A program made the translations under genes and the position numbers. Below are positions 1 to 7,043 of a DNA stretch of 11,132 nucleotides, in pieces (within the stretch, counting starts at the first letter, position 1; the number at the start of each line of letters is the position of its first letter). The notes below the pieces were generated by a model. It was not told the origin of the DNA, made no database searches, and saw only the letters and a list, made by a program, of their open reading frames with translations. The stretch is from Nitrosarchaeum sp. (GTDB taxonomy: Archaea > Thermoproteota > Nitrososphaeria > Nitrososphaerales > Nitrosopumilaceae), in the NCBI GenBank assembly GCA_004297665.1, contig SCUP01000262.1, positions 1 to 11,132 of the forward strand. The letters run 5' to 3'.

Positions 1-727
<727 letters not shown>

Positions 728-737
728 TCTATTCCTA

Positions 738-754
738 ACTTTCTTATTTTCTTG
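738..754 (+). terminator. Pyrimidine/T-rich terminator after the crotonase gene
   Basis: Starting about 10 nt past the crotonase stop codon there is a T-rich stretch (TTTCTTATTTTCTT) with no stem-loop. Archaeal RNA polymerase terminates at such T-tracts. The next gene has its own TATA-like box, which fits termination here. Confidence 0.4.
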
Positions 755-783
755 AATTACTAGTAGGCTTGGTATGAAAAGCT

Positions 784-797
784 TATTATAATTTAAA
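784..797 (+). promoter_or_regulatory. TATA-like promoter of the iron-sulfur carrier gene
   Basis: The AT-only stretch TATTATAATTTAAA is centred about 25 nt upstream of the ATG at 815. In archaea transcription starts roughly 25 nt downstream of the TATA centre, so the transcript would begin at or next to the start codon. No Shine-Dalgarno sequence precedes this ATG, consistent with a leaderless mRNA. Confidence 0.55.
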
Positions 798-814
798 GCG
801 TCATTTGTATTATT

Positions 815-1165
815 ATGGCATCTGAGCAAACACAGAAAATGATCACTGTTACACCAAAAGCAGCTGAAAAAATCAAAGAATTCATGAAAGAAGAAGCCGA
901 TAGTCCTCAATACCTTAGAGTTTATGTTCAAGGCGGAGGTTGTTCTGGTCTATCTTACGGAATGGGCTTTGAAAAAGCACCGGAAGAAGATGATTTGGTC
1001 ATGGAAGAAACTGGTATCAAGCTACTTGTAGACAGCTATAGCGTTGATCATCTAAAAGGTGCAAACGTAGACTATATTGAAAGTCTAATGGGATCTGGAT
1101 TTAAAATCAACAATCCAAATGTTACAAAATCCTGTTCATGCGGTCATTCATTTAGCACTGAATAA
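815..1165 (+). CDS. HesB/IscA/ErpA-type iron-sulfur cluster carrier
   Basis: A 116-residue A-type Fe-S carrier that receives clusters from the assembly machinery and inserts them into target proteins in the cytoplasm. The three conserved cluster-binding cysteines are visible: Cys43 in GGGCSG and Cys107/Cys109 in the C-terminal SCSCGHSF. The N-terminal part (ITVTPKAAEKIKEFM) and the length are normal for the family. The ATG at 815 is supported by the TATA-like box about 25 nt upstream and by the correct family N-terminus. The sequence alone does not separate IscA, SufA and ErpA, so no symbol is given. Flanking genes are not obvious partners; it seems to be transcribed alone, with a T-rich terminator on each side. 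Confidence 0.92.
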   Translation: MASEQTQKMITVTPKAAEKIKEFMKEEADSPQYLRVYVQGGGCSGLSYGMGFEKAPEEDDLVMEETGIKLLVDSYSVDHLKGANVDYIESLMGSGFKINNPNVTKSCSCGHSFSTE

Positions 1166-1170
1166 ACAAG

Positions 1171-1186
1171 TTATTTTTCATTTTTA
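1171..1186 (+). terminator. T-tract terminator after the iron-sulfur carrier gene
   Basis: Two runs of five T (within TTATTTTTCATTTTT) begin 6 nt after the TAA stop, with further T-rich DNA at 1221-1225 and 1231-1243. This is the pattern expected for intrinsic archaeal termination. Confidence 0.45.
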
Positions 1187-1264
1187 GATATCTAGTGTAA
1201 ACTATATCGTACGAGCACAATTTTTGTAAGATTTCTTATTTTATTGAAAATACTTGCGATACCC

Positions 1265-1310
1265 TCATATATCGAGAATCAAAACCCAAATTATGATAAT
1301 TAAGGAGATG
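1265..1310 (+). promoter_or_regulatory. dnaG leader: possible TATA box and strong Shine-Dalgarno
   Basis: AAGGAGATGA at 1302-1311 differs at one base from AGGAGGTGA, the complement of the archaeal 16S rRNA tail, and lies about 8 nt before the ATG at 1319. It is one of only two clear Shine-Dalgarno sequences in the window (the other precedes lysW). A short AT box (TCATATAT, 1265-1272) could be the TATA element, giving a leader of roughly 25 nt; that part is weak. A motif shared with the homocitrate synthase promoter region lies just upstream at 1245-1260. Confidence 0.55.
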
Positions 1311-1318
1311 AAGAAAGT

Positions 1319-2464
1319 ATGTCCAATAAATCAGGAATTGTCAAATATCATGTTAAACTTTCCTTTGAAGTTGACGGACTTGTTGAACGAGCAGATATAA
1401 TCGGGGCTATCTTCGGTCAAACCGAAGGACTGTTAGGCCCAGAGATGAATCTGAACGAACTACAACGAGTTTCTAAAGTTGGTCGTATAGAAGTAAATAC
1501 AAAATCTACTTCAAACACAACAAACGGCGATGCTCTTATTCCAATGAGTACTGATATTGATACCTGTGCATTAATTGCAGCTGGAATAGAGAGTATTGAT
1601 AAAGTTGGTCCATTTGACTGTGTTTTCAAATTGGAAGCAATTGATGATGTAAGAGCCGCAAAAAAAGATGACATTGTAAGACGTGCTAAAGAAATCAAAC
1701 AACGCTGGGCTACTAAAACAGTCAGTGAAGGAGAAAGTATGCTAAAAGATGTTCATGAAGGTGATTCTAAAAGACTATCCACATATGGTCCATCTAAACT
1801 CACATGTAGTTCTGGTGTATTTGATGCCACTTGGATAATATTAGTTGAGGGCAGAGCCGATGTCATTAATCTTCTCAGAGCTGGTTATGATAATGCAATT
1901 GCAATTGAAGGTGCAAAAATTGATGAATCCATCAAAGAATTATGTGCTTCAAAAAATACGGTAGTTGCATTTATTGATGGTGACCGAGCTGGTGGATTCA
2001 TTCTAAAAGAACTCAAATCTGTTGTAAATATTGATTATGAATTAAGAGCAGACGCAGGAGTAGAAGTTGAAGAATTAACCCCACAAAGACTAGATGAAAT
2101 TTTAAGACCTATAGCTGATGAAATTAAAAGTGGAAAACCTGCAGCTTCTCTTAAAAGTGCAGATGATAAACCCCTTGCAGAAATCGCATCTAGAGTTTTT
2201 CCAAATCTCAATGAAACACTTGAGGCTGTAGCATTAGATGAAAATGAAAAAGAAATTTTCAAAGTTCCAATTAGTGAAGTAGTTAGCAAACTCTCAACTC
2301 AATCTGGAATCAAATATCTTCTATTGGACGGTATTATCACTCAGAGACTTTTAGAAGGTGCCAAAAATGCTGGAATTGAATGCGTTGTTGGACATCGAGT
2401 TGCAAAGTTGACAAACTCTGATGGACTAAATCTAAAAACATTCGGTGACCTAGGCGTAGCATAG
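1319..2464 (+). CDS. dnaG: Archaeal DnaG-type primase / exosome subunit (TOPRIM)
   Basis: A 381-residue archaeal DnaG. The TOPRIM domain covers about residues 167-245, with the catalytic Glu177 in ILVEGRADV and the acidic pair Asp220/Asp222 in FIDGDRAGG. The N-terminal part (KYHVKLSFEVDGLVERADIIG) and a Gly/Leu-rich segment with GPEMNLNEL match archaeal DnaG rather than bacterial DnaG, and there is no bacterial-type CHC2 zinc-binding domain. Archaeal DnaG has been reported both as a primase and as a stable component of the RNA exosome, where it favours poly(A)-rich RNA; which role dominates here cannot be told from sequence. The start is fixed by a strong Shine-Dalgarno sequence. ribK follows after 9 nt, so the two genes are probably one transcript. 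Confidence 0.93.
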   Translation: MSNKSGIVKYHVKLSFEVDGLVERADIIGAIFGQTEGLLGPEMNLNELQRVSKVGRIEVNTKSTSNTTNGDALIPMSTDIDTCALIAAGIESIDKVGPFDCVFKLEAIDDVRAAKKDDIVRRAKEIKQRWATKTVSEGESMLKDVHEGDSKRLSTYGPSKLTCSSGVFDATWIILVEGRADVINLLRAGYDNAIAIEGAKIDESIKELCASKNTVVAFIDGDRAGGFILKELKSVVNIDYELRADAGVEVEELTPQRLDEILRPIADEIKSGKPAASLKSADDKPLAEIASRVFPNLNETLEAVALDENEKEIFKVPISEVVSKLSTQSGIKYLLLDGIITQRLLEGAKNAGIECVVGHRVAKLTNSDGLNLKTFGDLGVA

Positions 2465-2473
2465 GGTTCATTG

Positions 2474-3157
2474 ATGACTGAACTAAAAATTCAGCACATC
2501 CTAACTCTCGCTCATCTTCTTTCTAAAGGGGCAAAGCATAATTTTGTCACAGTTACTACTTATTCCTTAGGTAAGAGCATCAAAAAATCCCAGCAAGCTG
2601 CATCCAAACATCTACTTGAATTAGAAAACAATCAATTCATTGAGCGAATAATTAGTGGAAGAAGTACATCTGTAAAAATTACCCCAAAGGGGTTTTCTGA
2701 AATGGTGAAATTATCTGCTACACTTCAAAAAAGTCTTGATTCGTCTCCTTCTCATGTTGAACTAAAAGGAACTTTGATCTCAGGTATGGGTGAAGGCGCT
2801 TATTACATGTCTCTAAAAGGGTATACAAAACAATTCAAATCTAAAATCGGATACATTCCATTTCCTGGAACCCTTAATGTAAGACTGGATAAAAAAATAC
2901 ATCAAGAAGCAATAAAACAATTTGAAAATCTAGGTGGAATTATAATTGAGAGTTTTTCAGATGGAAAAAGAACATACGGATGGGTAAAGTGTTTTCATGC
3001 AAAAATCAATCAATCAATTAATTGTGAATTGATAATTCTTGAGAGGACTCATCATGATAATTCTATAATAGAATTAATCTCTAAAGTATGTATTAGAAAA
3101 TCAGCAAAACTAAAAAACGGCTCTCAAGTTACAATAACAATTCCAATCCAGTCGTAG
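2474..3157 (+). CDS. ribK: CTP-dependent riboflavin kinase with N-terminal winged helix (RibK/RbkR-like)
   Basis: Converts riboflavin to FMN using CTP. The kinase half (about residues 95-225) has the signatures known from Methanocaldococcus MJ0056: GMGEGAYYMSL (104-114), the phosphate/flavin-binding PFPGTLNVRL (129-138), VKCFHAKI (171-178) and ERTHHD (190-195). Residues 1-85 form a winged helix-turn-helix domain (QQAASKHLLELENNQFIERI). Fusions of this type have been described as RbkR, a bifunctional riboflavin kinase and transcriptional regulator of riboflavin genes; regulation by this protein is inference. The ATG at 2474 is chosen over the TTG immediately before it (2471); no strong Shine-Dalgarno is seen, so translation may be coupled to dnaG, whose stop is 9 nt away. 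It is 227 residues long and convergent with ribL, the next enzyme in the pathway. Confidence 0.92.
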   Translation: MTELKIQHILTLAHLLSKGAKHNFVTVTTYSLGKSIKKSQQAASKHLLELENNQFIERIISGRSTSVKITPKGFSEMVKLSATLQKSLDSSPSHVELKGTLISGMGEGAYYMSLKGYTKQFKSKIGYIPFPGTLNVRLDKKIHQEAIKQFENLGGIIIESFSDGKRTYGWVKCFHAKINQSINCELIILERTHHDNSIIELISKVCIRKSAKLKNGSQVTITIPIQS

Positions 3158-3179
3158 TTTTCTTATCTTGTGTACCGTT

Positions 3180-3797
3180 CTAAATGCCGTGAATGGATTC
3201 CCCATATTCTTTTTCTATTTTAGAGCTAGAACTTTCTGGAATTGGTGATTGCAATCTTGCCACACTTGCATCAAGATTAATTTTTTTGCATCCATCTATG
3301 ATAAATTTTTCTTGATGCACTTGATCATATCCTAACGCAATTATTTGTGGTTTTACAAGATTAACTGTCTTGAAAATATCGTCTTCTTGTCCTACAAGAC
3401 AAAGATCTACCATTACTAGCGAATTAACTAATTCCTGCCTCTGCTCTTTACTGTGTAATGGTCGTCTTTTTTTCATTTTCACTGCAGTATTGTCCGTGGC
3501 TACAACTACTATCAAAACGTCTCCCAGTGTTTTTGCTGCACTAAGTGTATGAATATGTCCTGGATGAATTATATCAAAAACACCTCCTGCTAAGACAACT
3601 CGAAGTGAAGATCTACCAAGTTCAGTTAATGTGATTCTGTCTTCTTTTATCAATTTATTTTTTACAAGTTCGTCGATTTTTGAATTGATGATATTTTCTG
3701 TAAATCCTTTTTTTGTTTTAAGATTGTCTATAGGTGATTTGCCAGTTATTCCTGCTAGGTACATTTCAATTAAAATTGATTTTTCTATTACTTCCAA
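3180..3797 (-). CDS. ribL: FAD synthase, RibL-type nucleotidyltransferase with N-terminal winged-helix extension
   Basis: Adenylates FMN to FAD. The catalytic domain begins near residue 67 (RVVLAGGVFDIIHPGH) with the nucleotidyltransferase HxGH motif His78-His81, followed by KMKKRRPLHSKEQRQELV (108-125) and the C-terminal SSSKI (190-194), equivalent to the second nucleotide-binding motif. It resembles archaeal RibL (MJ1179). Residues 1-65 are an extra segment with a helix-turn-helix look (IDELVKNKLIKEDRITLTELG), absent from minimal RibL. The longest start is a TTG at 3797; an ATG at 3764 (residue 12) would give 194 residues, and an AT-rich stretch at about 3790-3800 is suitably placed to make that start leaderless. 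The choice is open. It lies 43 nt downstream of dphB with no obvious terminator between, so co-transcription is possible. It is tail to tail with ribK. Confidence 0.85.
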   Translation of the reverse strand: MEVIEKSILIEMYLAGITGKSPIDNLKTKKGFTENIINSKIDELVKNKLIKEDRITLTELGRSSLRVVLAGGVFDIIHPGHIHTLSAAKTLGDVLIVVVATDNTAVKMKKRRPLHSKEQRQELVNSLVMVDLCLVGQEDDIFKTVNLVKPQIIALGYDQVHQEKFIIDGCKKINLDASVARLQSPIPESSSSKIEKEYGESIHGI

Positions 3798-3840
3798 TAT
3801 TATTTTCTAAAACTACTCTCTCTTTAATTCATCGATACTA

Positions 3841-4878
3841 TTACATTTTTGGCTCAAGGCCCTTTGCTAATCGCAGTGCATCTACCAAGCCATCTGCATA
3901 ACCTATACTCAAAATTGCAACTTCATCTTGACCGTCTTCTAGAAATTTTTCTGCATCTTGAATATACAACTCAGCATTTTCAAGAATCATTTTGAATTCT
4001 TTTTGATCTTTGTAGTATGGTGTTATTTCTTCTAATGCATCTCTTACCATTGGAACATATTTTTTCATCATTTGGATTGAAATTTTCTTTGTTTTTTCTG
4101 AATTATCTTGAGGTTTGTCTAGACATTTCCCAAGTATTTTTAATGCATCTGACTCTGTAAAATGAAGCCTTCCTGTGATAATTATTGTATGTGGAGGTTT
4201 ACCAAAATCTATTTTTTTCAGGCTTGAAATTTTTCCTGATATGATTGATTGATCTTTGAATCCAATTCTTGATGCAACTATTGCATGTGTTGATAGATCA
4301 ATTACGTTTCTTTTTTGTCCTTTTTCAGTCTCTATTAATCCAATTAATGCGTCTTTTGGATCCATGAAAAAATTCTTGTCTTGATTATATTCTAATAGTA
4401 GTACGGTGTGGTTTCCCTCTATGATGTTTTTGTAAATTACATAATATGGAGTTGTCAGCGATTTCATCTCGCTCATTATGGTTGCAATTCTTCCAACTTT
4501 GTAAAAATGAAGACCACATTCACCTATCATTGAAGTCAGAGATGATGACGCATGTATTGAATAGGTTTTTATTTTTTCTTGTATGGCTCTTGTTCTTAAT
4601 TCAATGTGAGTCGTAGCAATGTAAGGATCCCCATAGGATAGTAAGACAACCTTCTTTGTTTTTGCATGTTTTAGAATTTCATTTCCATCTTCAACTAGCC
4701 ATCTTTTACCTTGCTTGAATTCTCCTTTGGTCATATTTTTGATTTTTAACATGTCTGATTTTCCAATTGGGCTGGTAAATTGCTCAAGGTATACGATATC
4801 TGCTTTTGATAAAACTTCTAGAGCTTCAATAGGAATTGATTTTGAACCTGAAATTCCTAATCCTACAAACCAAAGCAT
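3841..4878 (-). CDS. dphB: Diphthine synthase fused to a DUF357-like C-terminal domain
   Basis: SAM-dependent methyltransferase that methylates the modified histidine of elongation factor aEF2 on the way to diphthamide. The tetrapyrrole-methylase-like core spans about residues 1-250: MLWFVGLGISG at the N-terminus, LLSYGDPYIATTHIELR (79-95) and HASSSLTSMIGECGLHFYKVG (109-129, the family's SAM/substrate loop). Typical archaeal DphB ends near 260 residues; this one has 345. The extra 80 residues (about 267-341), with YIQDAEKFLEDG and ILSIGYADGLVDAL, resemble the small archaeal DUF357 domain, joined by a charged linker (KPQDNSEKTKK). The ATG at 4878 overlaps the lysK stop by one base (TAATG), implying translational coupling to the lysine operon although the function is unrelated. 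Confidence 0.9.
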   Translation of the reverse strand: MLWFVGLGISGSKSIPIEALEVLSKADIVYLEQFTSPIGKSDMLKIKNMTKGEFKQGKRWLVEDGNEILKHAKTKKVVLLSYGDPYIATTHIELRTRAIQEKIKTYSIHASSSLTSMIGECGLHFYKVGRIATIMSEMKSLTTPYYVIYKNIIEGNHTVLLLEYNQDKNFFMDPKDALIGLIETEKGQKRNVIDLSTHAIVASRIGFKDQSIISGKISSLKKIDFGKPPHTIIITGRLHFTESDALKILGKCLDKPQDNSEKTKKISIQMMKKYVPMVRDALEEITPYYKDQKEFKMILENAELYIQDAEKFLEDGQDEVAILSIGYADGLVDALRLAKGLEPKM

Positions 4879-6005
4879 TACTTCATATTTTTATCGTGCA
4901 GTCTTTTTAAATGGTGTATCATTCTCTTTAAAACTTCAATTCCTCTTAGGTATTCATCAATTGATACCTTTTCATCTATTGTGTGAGCTTCATGTGGATC
5001 ACCTGGACCATATGTGACTACAGGAATATTCCACTGATTTCCTATTACATTCATGTCGCCAGTTCCAGTTTTTCTAATTAAAGTTGGTCTTGTATGTTCC
5101 ACATCCATAACTCCTAAAGTGAATGCTCTGACTATGGCAGAATCATGTGGTGCTTCAAAAGGCTCTGTTTCATCTATGATTGAATAATATGCCTCAACTT
5201 TTCTTCTTTGAGCTATTTCATTTACTAGCACTGAAATTTTCTGTTCTACTATTTTGCAATTTGTATCTACAGGAATTCTAATGTCAAAAGTTGAAACACA
5301 TTCTTTTGGTGTAACATTATGGCTTGTTCCTCCGTTAATTTCAGTTAATGTTGCAGTTAACAACATTCCTTTACTTTTTTTCTCTTGACCTGACTCTAAT
5401 CCTTTTTTGAGTTCTTTTGCAAAGATCATTGTTTCTTCAATAGAATTTTTTGAAAGCCAAGGTGCACTTGCATGAGCACTGTCATCTACACTCACTTTGA
5501 GATTAATTGCTAATCTTCCTTTGTAAGCAATTGTTACTTGCTTTATTCCACTTGGTTCTCCAAATACAGCATAATCTACATCGATATGATTCTTGACTAA
5601 GTTTTTTACACCTGTAGCATTTCCTTCCTCATCTACTGTGCCAACAAAAATCACGGTACCATTGTTGTTCTGAATTGAAGCAGCAGCAAACAACATTGCC
5701 ATTAATGGAGCCTTTGCATCTGATGCACCACGACCATAAAGTGAATCTCCTTCTTTTCTAACTTTGACTTTTCCAGGAACAACATCCATGTGTCCACATA
5801 GTAATATTTTTGGTGAACCTGTACCTTTTTTTGCAATAATGTTGCCAACCTCATCTATGTGAATATCTTCAAATCCTAAATCATCACATTTGTCTGCAAG
5901 AAATTCTGACATTGTTTTTTCATTGAGTGAAGGTGTGTACAATCGGAGTGCTTTTTCAAGCATCTTCACTGCAAATCTTGGTGTGACTGTAAATGTTGTT
6001 TCCAA
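4878..6005 (-). CDS. lysK: [LysW]-lysine / [LysW]-ornithine hydrolase (M20 metallopeptidase)
   Basis: Last step of LysW-dependent synthesis: cleaves the bond between the LysW C-terminus and lysine (or ornithine), releasing the amino acid and recycling the carrier. M20-family two-metal ligands are all present: His72 and the activating Asp74 in GHMDVVPG, bridging Asp96 in YGRGASDAKAP, catalytic Glu126 with Glu127 in VDEEGNATG, Glu150 in FGEPSG, and His341 in DPHEAHTID. The dimerisation domain lies between. The longest start is TTG at 6005, only 3 nt after the lysX stop; an ATG at 5963 (residue 15) would begin MLEKALRLYTPS, also acceptable for the family. Unusually, lysK is in the same reading frame as lysX, separated only by TGA GAA before the TTG. 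dphB overlaps its stop. Confidence 0.92.
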   Translation of the reverse strand: METTFTVTPRFAVKMLEKALRLYTPSLNEKTMSEFLADKCDDLGFEDIHIDEVGNIIAKKGTGSPKILLCGHMDVVPGKVKVRKEGDSLYGRGASDAKAPLMAMLFAAASIQNNNGTVIFVGTVDEEGNATGVKNLVKNHIDVDYAVFGEPSGIKQVTIAYKGRLAINLKVSVDDSAHASAPWLSKNSIEETMIFAKELKKGLESGQEKKSKGMLLTATLTEINGGTSHNVTPKECVSTFDIRIPVDTNCKIVEQKISVLVNEIAQRRKVEAYYSIIDETEPFEAPHDSAIVRAFTLGVMDVEHTRPTLIRKTGTGDMNVIGNQWNIPVVTYGPGDPHEAHTIDEKVSIDEYLRGIEVLKRMIHHLKRLHDKNMK

Positions 6006-6008
6006 TTC

Positions 6009-6857
6009 TCACTTACTATTTTTTATTACGTAATCAATCATTAAGGAAGGTATGTCTACTCCACATACTCTTACAGTATTTTTATATTCAGTTGTATTGT
6101 TAACTTCATGAACTACTAATCCTCGTTCATTACTTTCCATCAAATCCACTCCTACTATGTCTCCTTGAACTGCATTTTTTGCTTTAATACACATTTCTTC
6201 CATCTCTGGTGTCACTTTACATTCTTCTGCTGTTCCACCTAAAGCCATGTTTGTTTTCCAATTTCCATTTCCTGAATTTCTGTAAATTGCTGCAACAATT
6301 TTATCGCCTACCACTATTGCTCTGATGTCTCTTGGTGGTCTATTTACAAATTCTTCTAAATAATGAACTTGGTATATTGGATACATGCTTTCTCTGCTTT
6401 CAATAATTCCTTCTGCTGAATCTTTATCATTTAGTTTTGAAATTAATCTGCCCCAGCTACCTACAGTTGGCTTGATTACTTTTGGATATCCGTGTGTTTC
6501 TAGATGTTCTATTGCAGCATCTTTTGAAAATGCAACAGCTGCATATGGTGTTGGAACTCCATATTTTTTTAATAGCATATGTGTAAACAATTTATTTCCT
6601 GCAAAAATTCCTGTATTAAGACAATTAATTACATTTACCCCCATCCCTTCAAGAGCTGCAGTTGAGTGTAGATTTCGATAATAGCTTACACACCTTTGAA
6701 TAACTGGTCCATAGTCTTCTGGTTTTTTTTCTAAATCTAATGCTAAATTCTTACAGTCAACCATCTGTATGTTTATGTTCTTTTTTCTTCCAGCTTCTAG
6801 TAGAGCTTTTTCTTCCCAACGGATGGTATCATAAAGAATTGTAACGTCAGGACTCAC
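6009..6857 (-). CDS. lysX: LysX/ArgX-family LysW ligase (ATP-grasp)
   Basis: ATP-grasp enzyme that attaches 2-aminoadipate (and in dual-function archaea also glutamate) to the C-terminal residue of LysW. Numbered from the GTG at 6857 (282 residues): N-terminal ILYDTIRWEEKALLEA (7-22), ATP-binding PKVIKPTVGSWGRLI (125-139), DIRAIVVGDKIVAAIYR (177-193), metal-binding GVDLMES (236-242) and HEVNNTTEYKN (250-260), where the family has a conserved EVN motif and a substrate-specificity loop. The GTG start makes a 4-nt overlap with the lysW stop (GTGA), the usual arrangement for coupled genes; a TTG at 6866 would add three residues and a 13-nt overlap. Whether it prefers aminoadipate or glutamate cannot be decided by eye. 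Only one lysX copy is in the window. Confidence 0.92.
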   Translation of the reverse strand: MSPDVTILYDTIRWEEKALLEAGRKKNINIQMVDCKNLALDLEKKPEDYGPVIQRCVSYYRNLHSTAALEGMGVNVINCLNTGIFAGNKLFTHMLLKKYGVPTPYAAVAFSKDAAIEHLETHGYPKVIKPTVGSWGRLISKLNDKDSAEGIIESRESMYPIYQVHYLEEFVNRPPRDIRAIVVGDKIVAAIYRNSGNGNWKTNMALGGTAEECKVTPEMEEMCIKAKNAVQGDIVGVDLMESNERGLVVHEVNNTTEYKNTVRVCGVDIPSLMIDYVIKNSK

Positions 6858-7021
6858 TGCCCCCAATCCTCGCCAACCGACTGGGCAGGCTTTAATTGGA
6901 AACCGTTTGAGCCTTTTGCTAATTCAAAACTTGCGCCACATTCCGGACATGTTACAATTTCTCCTTCCACAGCATCTTTTGGAACGGAAATATCTGCATC
7001 ACATTCTTCACATTTTGACAT
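6854..7021 (-). CDS. lysW: LysW amino-group carrier protein, 55 residues, ending in Gln
   Basis: A small acidic zinc-ribbon protein that carries biosynthetic intermediates of lysine (and arginine) on its C-terminus, protecting the alpha-amino group. It has two CxxC pairs (Cys4/Cys7 and Cys25/Cys28), the basic-poor body typical of LysW, and the hallmark C-terminal segment VGEDWG. The last residue is Gln55 (CAG at 6859-6857) instead of the Glu to which LysX normally links its substrate. A strong Shine-Dalgarno (GTGAGGAG, on the minus strand at 7034-7027) precedes the ATG. It begins 22 nt after the homocitrate synthase stop and its own stop overlaps the lysX start. Identity is certain from motif and position; the consequence of the terminal Gln is open. 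Confidence 0.93.
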   Translation of the reverse strand: MSKCEECDADISVPKDAVEGEIVTCPECGASFELAKGSNGFQLKPAQSVGEDWGQ

Positions 7022-7026
7022 GTTTT

Positions 7027-7034
7027 CTCCTCAC
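7027..7034 (-). promoter_or_regulatory. Shine-Dalgarno of lysW
   Basis: GTGAGGAG lies 5 nt before the lysW ATG on the minus strand, in the 22-nt gap after homocitrate synthase. It pairs well with the archaeal anti-Shine-Dalgarno and sets the start of this very short gene. LysW is needed as a stoichiometric carrier, so a strong internal ribosome site in the operon makes sense (inference). Confidence 0.65.
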
Positions 7035-7043
7035 TTTCCCTCT

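Noticed and set aside
1166..1318. A small RNA or short protein gene in the 153-nt gap before dnaG
   Set aside because: Only T-rich terminator sequence, a short TCGTACGA palindrome (1207-1214), the shared motif and the dnaG leader are visible; no stable fold or convincing reading frame.
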